Below, in pieces: positions 43,681 through 51,785 of a DNA stretch of 64,000 nucleotides. The position numbers were made by a program, and so were the translations under genes. A model generated the notes under the pieces. The model searched no databases. It was not told where the DNA came from and was given only the letters and a program-made list of their open reading frames with translations. This DNA comes from Anaerolineaceae bacterium. GTDB lineage: Bacteria > Chloroflexota > Anaerolineae > Anaerolineales > Anaerolineaceae. Within the stretch, counting starts at the first letter, position 1. Each line of letters begins with the position of its first letter. Where the stretch lies: the NCBI GenBank assembly GCA_016841445.1, contig JAENZD010000001.1, forward strand, positions 124,001-188,000, given 5' to 3'.

Positions 43681-43709
43681 TTGATTTTATTGCCTTCAGG
43701 CTGTATAAT
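43681..43709 (+). promoter_or_regulatory. Promoter of tRNA-Val
   Basis: TTGATT (43681-43686), 17-base spacer, TATAAT (43704-43709), with the tRNA beginning 12 bases later. Confidence 0.8.
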
Positions 43710-43721
43710 GCTTAGACCCTC

Positions 43722-43795
43722 GGGTGGTTAGCTCAGTTGGTTAGAGCGTCGCGTTGACATCGCGGAGGTCGTAGGTTCGAGCCCTATACCACCCA
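43722..43795 (+). tRNA. tRNA-Val (anticodon GAC)
   Basis: Acceptor GGGTGGT pairs with ACCACCC, anticodon arm CGCGTTGACATCGCG, T arm GTAGGTTCGAGCCCTAT, discriminator A. CCA not encoded. Confidence 0.95.
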
Positions 43796-43798
43796 TCA

Positions 43799-43830
43799 AG
43801 CGCCTGTGTTACAGCAGGTGCTTTTTATTT
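43799..43830 (+). terminator. Terminator after tRNA-Val
   Basis: AGCGCCTG/CAGGTGCT hairpin with a TTTTT tail, starting a few bases after the tRNA; also lies at the 3' end of the convergent Fpg-like gene. Confidence 0.8.
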
Positions 43831-43835
43831 AAGTT

Positions 43836-44669
43836 CTACTCCAGGGCTTGGCAGGTCGGGCAGGTGTAGATACTGCCGCCCATATAGGATTCTTTACGGA
43901 TCGGCGTGCCGCATCTTGGGCAGGGCTGGTCTTTATTGCCTGCGCACATCACCACCGGGTAGCCGCCGGGTTCCCCGAACAGGTCCTTTTCCGTGCTCCG
44001 TCCGCCCATATCAGCCATCTTTGCCAAGGTTGTTTTCAGGCTGGTAAACAGATCCTGCATCTGTTGATCTGAAAGGGCATGGGTCTTCTGCTTTGGGTGA
44101 AGTTTTGCTTGCCAGAGGATATCTTGCAGGCAGCCATTCCCCAAACCCGGGATGCGCTGTTCGGTTGCCAAGGCTCCTTTCAGGGAGAGCTTCTGCACAT
44201 CCTCAGGTGCTAAGATTTCCTTGAAATAAGCTTCCGAAAATGCATCGGTGAGCGGTGAAGGTTTCTCCAGCGCGATTTTGTAATAGGGATTATCAAAAGC
44301 TTCCCCTTTATCCCAGCAGTAAATACCGCCGTACATCGAAAGTGAGGCTGAAAGATGGGTTCCATCATCCAAGCCCAGGAGCAATTGATGCTTCTTGGGG
44401 ACGGGTCCTGCTGTCGGGTGCAGGCGAAGATTGACCCCGTCGCTGAACAGAAGGATGGCATTGGACAGCGTGATCTCGACAAACATCCCAAATCCCCGGG
44501 CTGAAATAAATTCACACGCTTCAAGCCGGTGGGCATAATCAGCAGGGTCGCCATAGTACCAGGCAAATTTATGGGGAGAGGATGCAGCAAGAACAGACGT
44601 GATGGTTTTGCCTATTAATGTTTCATTAATTTGACGAGCATAAGTGGCGGATTCTGGTATTTCAATCAT
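43836..44669 (-). CDS. Fpg/Nei-family protein lacking the N-terminal proline
   Basis: A 277-aa protein with the Fpg/Nei fold. The N-terminal beta region, the conserved ATEQRIPGLGNGCLQDILWQ helix-turn region (Asn retained), and a C-terminal zinc finger CPRC-x16-CPTC (about 249-272) are all present. The mature N-terminus is IEIPE instead of PELPE, so the catalytic Pro is replaced by Ile while the Glu is kept. Similar proteins occur in other bacteria as DNA-formamidopyrimidine glycosylase family members of unproven activity. A canonical MutM is also present in this window (17442). Confidence 0.85.
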   Translation of the reverse strand: MIEIPESATYARQINETLIGKTITSVLAASSPHKFAWYYGDPADYAHRLEACEFISARGFGMFVEITLSNAILLFSDGVNLRLHPTAGPVPKKHQLLLGLDDGTHLSASLSMYGGIYCWDKGEAFDNPYYKIALEKPSPLTDAFSEAYFKEILAPEDVQKLSLKGALATEQRIPGLGNGCLQDILWQAKLHPKQKTHALSDQQMQDLFTSLKTTLAKMADMGGRSTEKDLFGEPGGYPVVMCAGNKDQPCPRCGTPIRKESYMGGSIYTCPTCQALE

Positions 44670-44740
44670 TTTTTCCTCTTCGGTGGTAATTATGTGCTAA
44701 GGGTAACATTCAGGATTCTATCACAGCAAGCCTGGAAAAC

Positions 44741-44769
44741 TTGCAAATTCGGACAAATAATAGTATATT
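44741..44769 (+). promoter_or_regulatory. Promoter of the T-box/thrS transcript
   Basis: TTGCAA (44741-44746), 17-base spacer, TATATT (44764-44769); the transcript would start just before the T-box structure. Confidence 0.65.
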
Positions 44770-44775
44770 TTTATC

Positions 44776-45025
44776 AATCAAACAGCGATGACGCGGGACG
44801 AGTAAGCTGCGCATCTGGCTACCAGTGAGACGCCGTTTAGTGGAAAAGCGTTTAGCAGACCAGCCGAAAACCACCCGCCAGCTTGAACCGGAAAAGCCAA
44901 TGGCCCAGTATGGAACACGGCAGCCCCGTTACCGGCAGCAGAGATGCCCGAGAAATCCGTTTCAAGGGTAATCTGGGTGGAACCGCGTGAGAACACTCTC
45001 GCCCCAGTGGGTGAGGGTTTTTTGT
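44776..45025 (+). promoter_or_regulatory. T-box riboswitch controlling thrS
   Basis: Leader of about 250 bases. The T-box motif CTGGGTGGAACCGCG is at 44974-44988, in which TGGA would pair with the 3' UCCA of uncharged tRNA-Thr. Stem I begins after the promoter and carries the GACGAGTAA motif; ACC (Thr) specifier candidates are in GCTACCAGT and AAAACCACC. A terminator follows: ACTCTCGCCC/GGGTGAGGGT stem (44996-45019) with a TTTTTT tail. The readout is antitermination when tRNA-Thr is uncharged. Confidence 0.92.
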
Positions 45026-45101
45026 TTAAATATCAACACAGCCGTTGTGTGAGATCTTTCTCCGGCGGTTGATGCGAAAGATTTATCCGAAGGAGGATAA
45101 A

Positions 45102-46889
45102 ATGGCAGAAAAAGAAAAATATGAAGAATCAAAACTTTACCGGCTGAGGCACTCTGCAGCGCATGTCATGGCGCAGGCGGTGCTGGAGAAATTTCCAGAA
45201 GGCAAGGTTGCTATTGGGCCGCCGATCGATGACGGTTTCTATTATGACTTTGACCTGCCGCGTCCATTGACCCCGGAAGATCTGGATGAAATTGAAGCGC
45301 GCATGAAGGAGATCATCAAGAACGACAGCGAGTTCATCCGTCAAGAGGTCTCCGCTGAGGAAGCGCGAGAGATCTTCAATGGCCAACCTTATAAGCTTGA
45401 ACTGATCCAGGGGCTGGAAGAAGGCGGTCTTGATGAGCATGGCGAACCCGTAGATGAAAAACCAGTTATTTCGATTTATAAAGACGATACATTTGTGGAC
45501 CTCTGCCGGGGCCCGCATCTCAAGAGCACGGGTGAGATCCATCCCAATGCGATTAAATTGATGAATGTGGCTGGTGCATACTGGCGCGGGGATGAAAATA
45601 AACCCATGCTTCAGCGCATCTATGGGACAGCATGGCTCACGCCCAAAGAGCTCAAGCAGTATTTGTGGCGATTGGAAGAAGCTAAAAAGCGCGACCACCG
45701 GAAACTAGGACGCGAGCTGGATTTGTTCAGCGTCAATGAAGAGGTCGGTTCGGGTTTGGTGCTCTGGCATCCCAAAGGCGCAAAGATTCGCTTCCTGGCA
45801 GAAAGGTTCTGGGAGGACGAGCATATCAAGAATGATTATGAGTTTGTCTATACGCCCCATATCGGGAAGGCTGACCTTTGGGAGACGAGCGGCCACCTGG
45901 GTTTTTATGCTGAGAACATGTATGCACCGATCGAAATTGAGAACCAGAAGTACTACCTCAAACCGATGAACTGCCCATTCCATATTGAGATCTATAAAAC
46001 CGGTATCCGGTCGTATCGTGACCTGCCAATGCGCCTGGCAGAAAAAGGCACGGTTTATCGATATGAGCGCAGCGGTGTGATGCACGGTTTGATGCGCGTG
46101 CGTGGCTTTACACAGGATGATGCCCATCACTTCTGTGCGCCCAGCCAGATGCCCGAAGAGATCGATTTTGTGCTTTCCTTCAGTTTAAATATGCTCCGGT
46201 CTTTTGGCTTTGATGAGATCAAAGCTTATCTCAGTACGATGCCAGAGAAAGCTGTTGGTGAACCAAAGCAGTGGCATGATGCAGAAGATGCCCTGGAAGC
46301 CGCGTTGAAGCGAGCGGAACTGCCTTATGAAGTTGATGAAGGCGGCGGTGCATTCTACGGCCCCAAGATTGATCTCAAGATCAATGATGCCATTGGTCGT
46401 GAATGGCAGCTTTCAACGATTCAATTTGATTTTAACCTGCCTGAGCGATTTGATATGACCTATATTGAAGAGGACGGTCAGCCCCACCGGCCGTATATGA
46501 TCCACCGTGCGCTCCTGGGCAGCATCGAACGCTTCTTTGGCGTCTTGATCGAGCATTACGGCGGTGCATTCCCGGTCTGGCTTTCTCCTGTGCAGGTGGT
46601 GATCATCCCGATTGCTGACCGGCACGCTGAATTTGCCCATGGCGTTGCAGATGAGTTGAAACAAGCCGGCTTGCGTGTAGAAGTCAATGACAGCAGTGAC
46701 CGGATGAATGCTAAGATCCGGGATGCTGAAAAACAGAAGGTACCTTTTATGCTGGTGGTGGGTGACCGCGAGATGGAAGAAGGCGCGGTAGATGTCCGCC
46801 GGCGCAGCAGCGAGCGTTTAGGTGCAATGAAGGTCGGGGAATTTAAGGAACTGGTAGTGAAAGAAGTAGAAGAGAAGGCTACCGAGTAG
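45102..46889 (+). CDS. thrS: Threonyl-tRNA synthetase without the TGS domain
   Basis: Charges tRNA-Thr, 595 aa. The start is ATG 45102 (AAGGAGG 5 bases upstream), after the T-box; the frame is open from 45045. It begins directly at the N2 editing domain (LRHSAAHVMAQAV; LCRGPHL), so the usual about 60-residue N-terminal TGS domain is absent. The class II catalytic core has MNCPFH, YRYERSGVMHGLMRVRGFTQ, and the C-terminal anticodon-binding domain (VQVVIIPIADRHAEFAHGVA). Regulated by the T-box. Confidence 0.95.
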   Translation: MAEKEKYEESKLYRLRHSAAHVMAQAVLEKFPEGKVAIGPPIDDGFYYDFDLPRPLTPEDLDEIEARMKEIIKNDSEFIRQEVSAEEAREIFNGQPYKLELIQGLEEGGLDEHGEPVDEKPVISIYKDDTFVDLCRGPHLKSTGEIHPNAIKLMNVAGAYWRGDENKPMLQRIYGTAWLTPKELKQYLWRLEEAKKRDHRKLGRELDLFSVNEEVGSGLVLWHPKGAKIRFLAERFWEDEHIKNDYEFVYTPHIGKADLWETSGHLGFYAENMYAPIEIENQKYYLKPMNCPFHIEIYKTGIRSYRDLPMRLAEKGTVYRYERSGVMHGLMRVRGFTQDDAHHFCAPSQMPEEIDFVLSFSLNMLRSFGFDEIKAYLSTMPEKAVGEPKQWHDAEDALEAALKRAELPYEVDEGGGAFYGPKIDLKINDAIGREWQLSTIQFDFNLPERFDMTYIEEDGQPHRPYMIHRALLGSIERFFGVLIEHYGGAFPVWLSPVQVVIIPIADRHAEFAHGVADELKQAGLRVEVNDSSDRMNAKIRDAEKQKVPFMLVVGDREMEEGAVDVRRRSSERLGAMKVGEFKELVVKEVEEKATE

Positions 46890-46921
46890 ATTTCTTTGGT
46901 CGCCGTTAGTTTAGAAAAAGC

Positions 46922-46953
46922 ATCTCGCTGGTCTATTGATCAGTGAGATTTTT
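46922..46953 (+). terminator. Terminator after thrS
   Basis: A 9-bp stem ATCTCGCTG/CAGTGAGAT (one G-T pair), 10-base loop, TTTTT tail. Confidence 0.8.
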
Positions 46954-47038
46954 AATTTGTTAGTCGGTTATATTAAAATTAGAAGTTATGTAAACGCTAA
47001 AAAGGCGTTTATTGCAAAGGTTCACTTCCCATGAATGC

Positions 47039-47842
47039 TTATACTAAGCGTCGTGATTTATCATATCTCAAAATAGTAGAACCCTGGAAGTGCAGTACTC
47101 GCTTAACTTTTTTAATCGGCAGTGTCTTTAATGCATCCAGCAAGTTTTTATACTGGGCAATTTCTTCAAAAGTGGCATTACCAAATTGGATTGTCCCTGT
47201 TTCAGAAAACCACAATTTATCGATTGTAGATTCGTTATAAGAAATCGTTGGATATTCTGCGTCAGGGGGTCCATCCAAGGATGGTATGAATTTATAGCCT
47301 AACCAAGGTCGGGAATTGATTATTTTCTTTACGACAAGATTTACTATTCTATTCTGCTTCTTTTGAGGAGATAATTCTACGTGATACAACAAATGCCCCC
47401 AATAGGATACCTCACACCTTAAGCTGCCGACTGAAAAGATTTTTATTGGAGATATGTCTGCATATAGTTTAGGAATTCCTAAATCTTCCCTGCCGCAAAT
47501 CATCGGCCAAGCCTGGTTCTCAAACATAACAAGGATATAGTCACCTTCAATATTATCCTTTTGCCCAATAAACTGGGCGGAAACTTGGATTGCTGCAAGA
47601 ATATACCCACCACCGGCCATAAAATCTAACCCATTATTGTAGCTAAAAATAAAGGTTACCTGTGGTTCTTTTCCTACCTCATAACACTCTGGAAGCAGTG
47701 CAGAGATGGCACTGGAATCAGTTAAATATTGCAGTGCTACAACTTCTGATTGTTGATAAAGGAATTTAGGTTTTCCCCCCTCCCATTGCGGACCCATAAT
47801 CAGGGGCATTCGGTAGTAATTATTTGGTTGAATTTTCATCAT
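47039..47842 (-). CDS. Acetoacetate decarboxylase-family protein
   Basis: A 267-aa member of the ADC superfamily: YLTDSSAISALLPECYEVGK, then FMAGGGYILAAIQVSAQFIG and the active-site stretch ICGREDLGIPKLYADI. The Schiff-base Lys of ADC is retained in IPK, but the adjacent pKa-lowering Lys (PKK in true ADC) is Leu here, so a different reaction is likely, as in other ADC-like enzymes. No solvent-pathway genes adjoin. Single gene. Confidence 0.82.
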   Translation of the reverse strand: MMKIQPNNYYRMPLIMGPQWEGGKPKFLYQQSEVVALQYLTDSSAISALLPECYEVGKEPQVTFIFSYNNGLDFMAGGGYILAAIQVSAQFIGQKDNIEGDYILVMFENQAWPMICGREDLGIPKLYADISPIKIFSVGSLRCEVSYWGHLLYHVELSPQKKQNRIVNLVVKKIINSRPWLGYKFIPSLDGPPDAEYPTISYNESTIDKLWFSETGTIQFGNATFEEIAQYKNLLDALKTLPIKKVKRVLHFQGSTILRYDKSRRLV

Positions 47843-48196
47843 ATCATCCCATTGACTTCAAATTTGGATAGAAATCGATAATGGAGAATTGATTTATTAA
47901 GGTAGAAGAAAAAATGCTTCTAGTTCATTATACGAAATTTTGGGCTTTAAATAAAATTAATTAGATACTGCATATTCATGAAAATTCCTCTCGAGCAAGT
48001 TCTTATCTCAAGAGATGTTTCGAATTTATTGATCTTTAATACCCTTTTCCCTTGCCCGGGAGGAGAACATGACGAGAGGCAATTTAAAAATCTCTTTGAT
48101 ATTAACTGATCAACAATGGAGTATAATATTGCTCTCATAACCTGTTGACGATTCAGCCCGGGTTATGGTAAGATATATTTCGTTCCCTTCCAGGGA
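47843..48196. other. Intergenic region and infC promoter/leader
   Basis: About 350 bases. TTGACG (48145-48150) and TAAGAT (48169-48174), spaced 18, form the likely promoter of infC-rpmI-rplT. A small hairpin TTCCCT-TCC-AGGGAA follows just before the open frame. A 63-codon frame on the minus strand has no support. Confidence 0.6.
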
Positions 48197-48763
48197 ATGA
48201 ATTTTGTGTTAAATCAGTATCAACAACCAAGAAAGAGAGAAACAGCTATAAGTAGCAAAGACGATTACCGCATCAATAAACAAATCCGCGCAACGAAAAT
48301 TCGTTTGATCGATGAAGATGGCAATAATGTCGGAGTCGTTCCCTTACGTGAAGGCCTTGAACGGGCAGAAAAAGCCGAATTAGACCTCGTGGAAGTTGCT
48401 CCAAACGCAAACCCACCCGTTGCCAGAGTCATGAATTTTGGCAAGTTCCTGTATGAAAAAGAGAAGAAGGAACGGGAAGCGCGCAAGGCACAGACTAAAA
48501 TTGAAATCAAAGAGATTCAATTGCGCCCTAAAACAACCGACCACCATAAAGGTTTCAAGGTCAAGAACGCTCGAGGTTGGTTAGAACATGGGATGAAAGT
48601 CAGGGTGACAATCCGTTTCAGAGGACGGGAGATCACTTATCCGGAGCTTGCACTGCAGGACCTGCGTGAGATTGCCGAAGATCTTTCAGACGTATCAATC
48701 GTTGAGCAGGCTCCCAAAATGGAAGGGCGCTCAATGTTTATGATGTTGGCACCAGAGAAATAG
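48197..48763 (+). CDS. infC: Translation initiation factor IF-3
   Basis: Binds the 30S subunit, blocks premature 50S joining and proofreads start codons. DDYRINKQIRATKIRLIDED and LDLVEVAPNANPPVARVMNF form the N-domain, a KEKKEREARK linker follows, and the C-domain ends in APKMEGRSMFMMLAPEK. The coordinates use ATG 48197, but that codon lies one base from an AGGGA and adds 17 residues not typical of the family. ATA at 48248 would give a start just before SSKDDYRIN, matching Bacillus IF-3 (which uses AUU). First gene of infC-rpmI-rplT. Confidence 0.93.
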   Translation: MNFVLNQYQQPRKRETAISSKDDYRINKQIRATKIRLIDEDGNNVGVVPLREGLERAEKAELDLVEVAPNANPPVARVMNFGKFLYEKEKKEREARKAQTKIEIKEIQLRPKTTDHHKGFKVKNARGWLEHGMKVRVTIRFRGREITYPELALQDLREIAEDLSDVSIVEQAPKMEGRSMFMMLAPEK

Positions 48764-48809
48764 CGAATTCTCTTTACTGGAAGAAGCAGCAAATTTAATA
48801 GGTAGATAC

Positions 48810-48838
48810 CCTACGGTTCTGTCAGCTTGCACCGTAGG
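48810..48838 (+). promoter_or_regulatory. Hairpin leader before rpmI
   Basis: CCTACGGT/ACCGTAGG, an 8-bp perfect stem with a 13-base loop, between infC and rpmI and followed by ATTTTCTT and the rpmI ribosome-binding site. It may be part of an L20-type autogenous control region or an attenuator. A second hairpin, GTTGCG/CGCAAC, lies in the rpmI-rplT gap (about 49121-49145). Confidence 0.5.
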
Positions 48839-48862
48839 ATTTTCTTGAAAGGAGTATTGAAA

Positions 48863-49099
48863 ATGCCACGAAAACAATCAAGTGGTAAGTACAAAATGAA
48901 GACTCATAAGGCGACAGCGAAACGGTTCAAAATGACCGGTTCCGGTCAGATCTTGCGCACAAAGATTGGCAAAGGCCACTTACGCCGCAGGACACCAGAT
49001 CGGACCAAGGCATTGTTCGAGAAGATGATCCCGGTTAAAGGGAAATCTATTCAAAAGAAAATTCGTCGTCTTGCGCCTTATATGAGCAAACAAAAATAA
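48863..49099 (+). CDS. rpmI: 50S ribosomal protein L35
   Basis: A 78-aa basic protein of the large subunit. It begins MPRKQSSGKYKMKTHKATAK with AAAGGAG 8 bases upstream of ATG 48863; the open frame reaches back to 48827 without support. SGQILRTKIGKGHLRRRTPD is the L35 core. Middle gene of the conserved infC-rpmI-rplT operon. Confidence 0.93.
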   Translation: MPRKQSSGKYKMKTHKATAKRFKMTGSGQILRTKIGKGHLRRRTPDRTKALFEKMIPVKGKSIQKKIRRLAPYMSKQK

Positions 49100-49195
49100 T
49101 TTGTTGGATTAATTTTATGGTTGCGGCTGTTGGGTGTTCGCAACGGGTGATGAACGCTAGTCGCCGACGCCCAGGGGTTCGCAAAGGAGTGTGAA

Positions 49196-49543
49196 ATGGC
49201 ACGTGTAAAAAGTGGTCCGCATGGGTACAAGCGGCACAAGAAAATACTGAAGCTCAATAAAGGTTACTACGGTACCAAGAGCAAACTATTCCGACGGGCG
49301 AACGAGCAGTACCTCAAAAGCCAGTGGTATGCTTATCGCGACCGAAGGGTCCGTAAACGTGATTTGCGGAAATTGTGGATTGCCCGCATCAATGCCGCTG
49401 CCCGGATGAACGGCACGACATACAGCCGGCTGATCCACGGCTTGAAGCAGACCCAGATCAACCTCAATCGCAAGATGCTGGCTGACCTGGCTGTTCGAGA
49501 GCCAGAAGCTTTTACCGCTATCGTTGAAAAAGCGATGGGATAA
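49196..49543 (+). CDS. rplT: 50S ribosomal protein L20
   Basis: A 115-aa large-subunit assembly protein: [20 protein letters not shown], then [20 protein letters not shown] and [20 protein letters not shown], all family signatures. AAAGGAG upstream. In other bacteria L20 represses this operon by binding its leader; the hairpins upstream of rpmI and rplT are candidates for that. Terminated by the hairpin at 49564. Confidence 0.96.
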   Translation: MARVKSGPHGYKRHKKILKLNKGYYGTKSKLFRRANEQYLKSQWYAYRDRRVRKRDLRKLWIARINAAARMNGTTYSRLIHGLKQTQINLNRKMLADLAVREPEAFTAIVEKAMG

Positions 49544-49563
49544 ATAAATCTTAAGATGGAAAA

Positions 49564-49590
49564 GGGGTCACCAAACGGTGGCCTCTTTTT
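49564..49590 (+). terminator. Terminator of the infC-rpmI-rplT operon
   Basis: GGGGTCACC/GGTGGCCTC stem (with G-T pairs), AAAC loop, TTTTT tail. Confidence 0.85.
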
Positions 49591-49600
49591 GTTTAACCCT

Positions 49601-49955
49601 TAGTCACTGCGAACGGAGTAACTGCGAAGCGTCCTTTATGGAAGCAGTCTCAAGGTGTGCTTTCGCAGCCAGTAGGATGCGGTCTGATTTTGATCCACCA
49701 TCGATGAAGTGGATGTTGGGAAAAGTAAGTTCGCGCCGGTCTCCTGACCGAACGCCCGTCAACCGCTGGTCAGATACACCCGCTGGTGAGGACACCAGCA
49801 AGAATGTGGGTTGTCACTTGGAGTTTACGAAGCAGTCTCATGATGCGCTAGCACAATACAGATGAGAAGATAACAAAACTGCCTTATAGCAGGTTTGCAT
49901 GCCAAGCCCCGAATGTTTCATAGAACAGGCTACCGCTGGTGAGGACACCAGCTTG
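49601..49955. repeat. Intergenic two-hairpin repeat, copy A plus an extra hairpin
   Basis: The repeat starts with GTCACTGCGAACGGAGTAAC-like text, a degenerate form of the widespread GTCATTGCGAGCGAAGC repeat, and continues through GCAGTCTCAAGGTGTGC and GATGAAGTGGATGTTGGG. Two small hairpins follow: GGTCTCCTGACC (49738-49749) and GCTGGTGAGGACACCAGC (49782-49799). A lone copy of the second hairpin is at 49935-49952. The open frame at 49578-49865 is not conserved between copies and is not called a gene. Confidence 0.75.
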
Positions 49956-50015
49956 AACAGGGACTCAATTAATGCCTGGCGCCCGTCAATCTCCTCAAGA
50001 GCTCAAGAATTCTTA

Positions 50016-51257
50016 TTACTTTAATATTAATGGCAGATATATTGGTGTCGTGGGTTCCTTTTCATAGGCACCAATATCACAACCAGATAATTGCGGTCGC
50101 TCCACACCACGTTGGTCCGTATCAGGACAGGAATCCAAATCACCTGCATCAATAGCAATTGAACTGGACAGCAGCGCGTGCGTTTGCGTTAGACCACCAT
50201 GATTCCCCAATGAACCGATCGAAGGGTCGCCGCTATATGTCGCGCTGCAGCCACCATCTTCAACCAGATTGTTGAGGTTAATTCCAATTGAGCCGCTGTT
50301 ATGGCAATCATCCCCGGCCGTGGCGTTGGCAATGATTGTATTCGTGAAATTTAAAGTACCATCCAGGTACAATCCAGCGCCCTGTGAAGCTGCATTCTCT
50401 GAAAAAGTGCTGTTTGTAACTGTAACAACGTAGGAGGTGCCTTCATAAATCGCACCTCCGAAATTTGTTGCAGAATTCCCTGAAAACGTGCTGTTAAGGA
50501 TGTCAATATTTCCATAACTTAAGATTGCGCCACCTCCTGCTGCACTATTGTCCGAAAATGTACTTTTTCTAATATCTATATTGTGCCCAGGACCATTGTA
50601 TATCGCACCTCCATTCGTCAATCCGCCATCGTTTTTAGCGATATTTGATGAAATTGTGCTGTTAGAGATGTACAGGTCTCCATTGTTTAATATTGCCCCA
50701 CCATATACGCCTATATTATCTGTGATGACGCTGTAACTAATGTGCACCAGGCCACCATTATAAATAACACCACCATTTAGATTATCAATATTCTTCCCAT
50801 ACCGAAGGGTGAGATGATTGAGATTTAAATCACCTGATGCAGAAACCCAAAATAATTCGTGGTCGTTGGTACAAGTTTCTTGAGTAGGATTGCAGCTGGA
50901 AGCCTGGATAATTGTTGTTTCTGCGCTTTCCCCGTTGATCGTGATGGGATTGCTTATTGTGGGCAGTTGGTCGTCTATCGTGTAAATGTAAGGATCAATG
51001 CCATTCTGGTCAAATGTAATCACTGAGCTGATATCCCCCCCGGTACAGCCATAATAATTACCATCATAGATTTTAATCGCTGAAATGGCTTCCCGAAGAG
51101 AACAATAAGAATCGTCAATATCTTCATCATCATTGGTGGTATTTACAACAACAGAAACGGCATGGACGGGGATGATATCAATACTACAATAAATGAATGA
51201 CATCAGCAGGATAATAGCAATTCTTAAATAATTATTGAGCCGAACCGGGACCGACAT
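50016..51257 (-). CDS. Secreted CSLREA-domain beta-helix protein
   Basis: A 413-aa exported protein. Signal peptide (LRIAIILLMSFIYCSIDIIP), the CSLREA motif (DDSYCSLREAI), then polymorphic beta-helix repeats with GGAIYNG/GGAILNNG units, and a choice-of-anchor-Q region (LSSSIAIDAGDLDSCPDTDQ, GCDIGAYE). The C-terminus is IYLPLILK, a short hydrophobic ending seen on many Chloroflexota secreted proteins. ATG 51257 has a perfect AAAGGAG 5 bases upstream. Probable surface or adhesion protein. Confidence 0.85.
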   Translation of the reverse strand: MSVPVRLNNYLRIAIILLMSFIYCSIDIIPVHAVSVVVNTTNDDEDIDDSYCSLREAISAIKIYDGNYYGCTGGDISSVITFDQNGIDPYIYTIDDQLPTISNPITINGESAETTIIQASSCNPTQETCTNDHELFWVSASGDLNLNHLTLRYGKNIDNLNGGVIYNGGLVHISYSVITDNIGVYGGAILNNGDLYISNSTISSNIAKNDGGLTNGGAIYNGPGHNIDIRKSTFSDNSAAGGGAILSYGNIDILNSTFSGNSATNFGGAIYEGTSYVVTVTNSTFSENAASQGAGLYLDGTLNFTNTIIANATAGDDCHNSGSIGINLNNLVEDGGCSATYSGDPSIGSLGNHGGLTQTHALLSSSIAIDAGDLDSCPDTDQRGVERPQLSGCDIGAYEKEPTTPIYLPLILK

Positions 51258-51430
51258 ATTTGCTCCTTTCATTAATATTAGCAAATGGTGATTTGAAAGA
51301 TTGAGAATATATTAAAGAGATTGTTATCATTATATAAAAAATTATCGATGTGTGTCAAATAAAATCAATCTGTATGATTAAAGAACTTAGAAGACGCCCT
51401 TACATGTAAACGGAGTTTATTGTTAGCGAT

Positions 51431-51785
51431 GGTCTCCTGACCGAGCGAGGAATGGATTTTTGGTGTGATCATCCGCTGGTAGGGATACCAGTGAGAACCG
51501 AGGAGTTTGTGACTGCGAACGAAGTGACACTTACGCCAAGCTGCGCTTGCACAGCCAGTAAGGTGCGGTCCGATCTTGACTGCACCATTGATGAAGTGGA
51601 TGTTGGGGGAAAACAGGTTCGCGACAGTCGCCTGACCGAATACCCATCAACCTCTGATCAGACGCACGTGCTAGTGAGGACACCAGCTAGAACAGTGGGG
51701 GTGTCACTGTGAGCAAAGAGAAGCAGTCTCAGGGTGTGCTTGCGAAGCCAGTAGGGTGCGGCTTGGTTTTGACCGCACCCTACAA
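51431..51785. repeat. Intergenic two-hairpin repeat, copies B1-B3
   Basis: B1: GGTCTCCTGACC (51431-51442) and CTGGTAGGGATACCAG (51476-51491), the latter with compensating base changes that keep the stem. B2: the longer element (GTGACTGCGAACGAAGTGAC-like start) with GTCGCCTGAC (51627-51636) and GCTAGTGAGGACACCAGC (51670-51687). B3: a partial copy (GCAGTCTCAGGGTGTGC at about 51722). The spacing between the two hairpins is 32-33 bases in copies A, B1 and B2. The open frame at 51452-51712 is not called. Confidence 0.75.

Noticed and set aside
47947-48138. 63-codon open frame on the minus strand upstream of infC
   Set aside because: It lies opposite the infC promoter region and shows no coding features.
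49578-49865. 95-codon open frame in the repeat region
   Set aside because: It overlaps the terminator and the two-hairpin repeat; the matching stretch in the second copy is frame-shifted, so it is not under coding selection.
51452-51712. 86-codon open frame in the second repeat region
   Set aside because: Same reason: it is repeat DNA with hairpins and is not conserved as protein.
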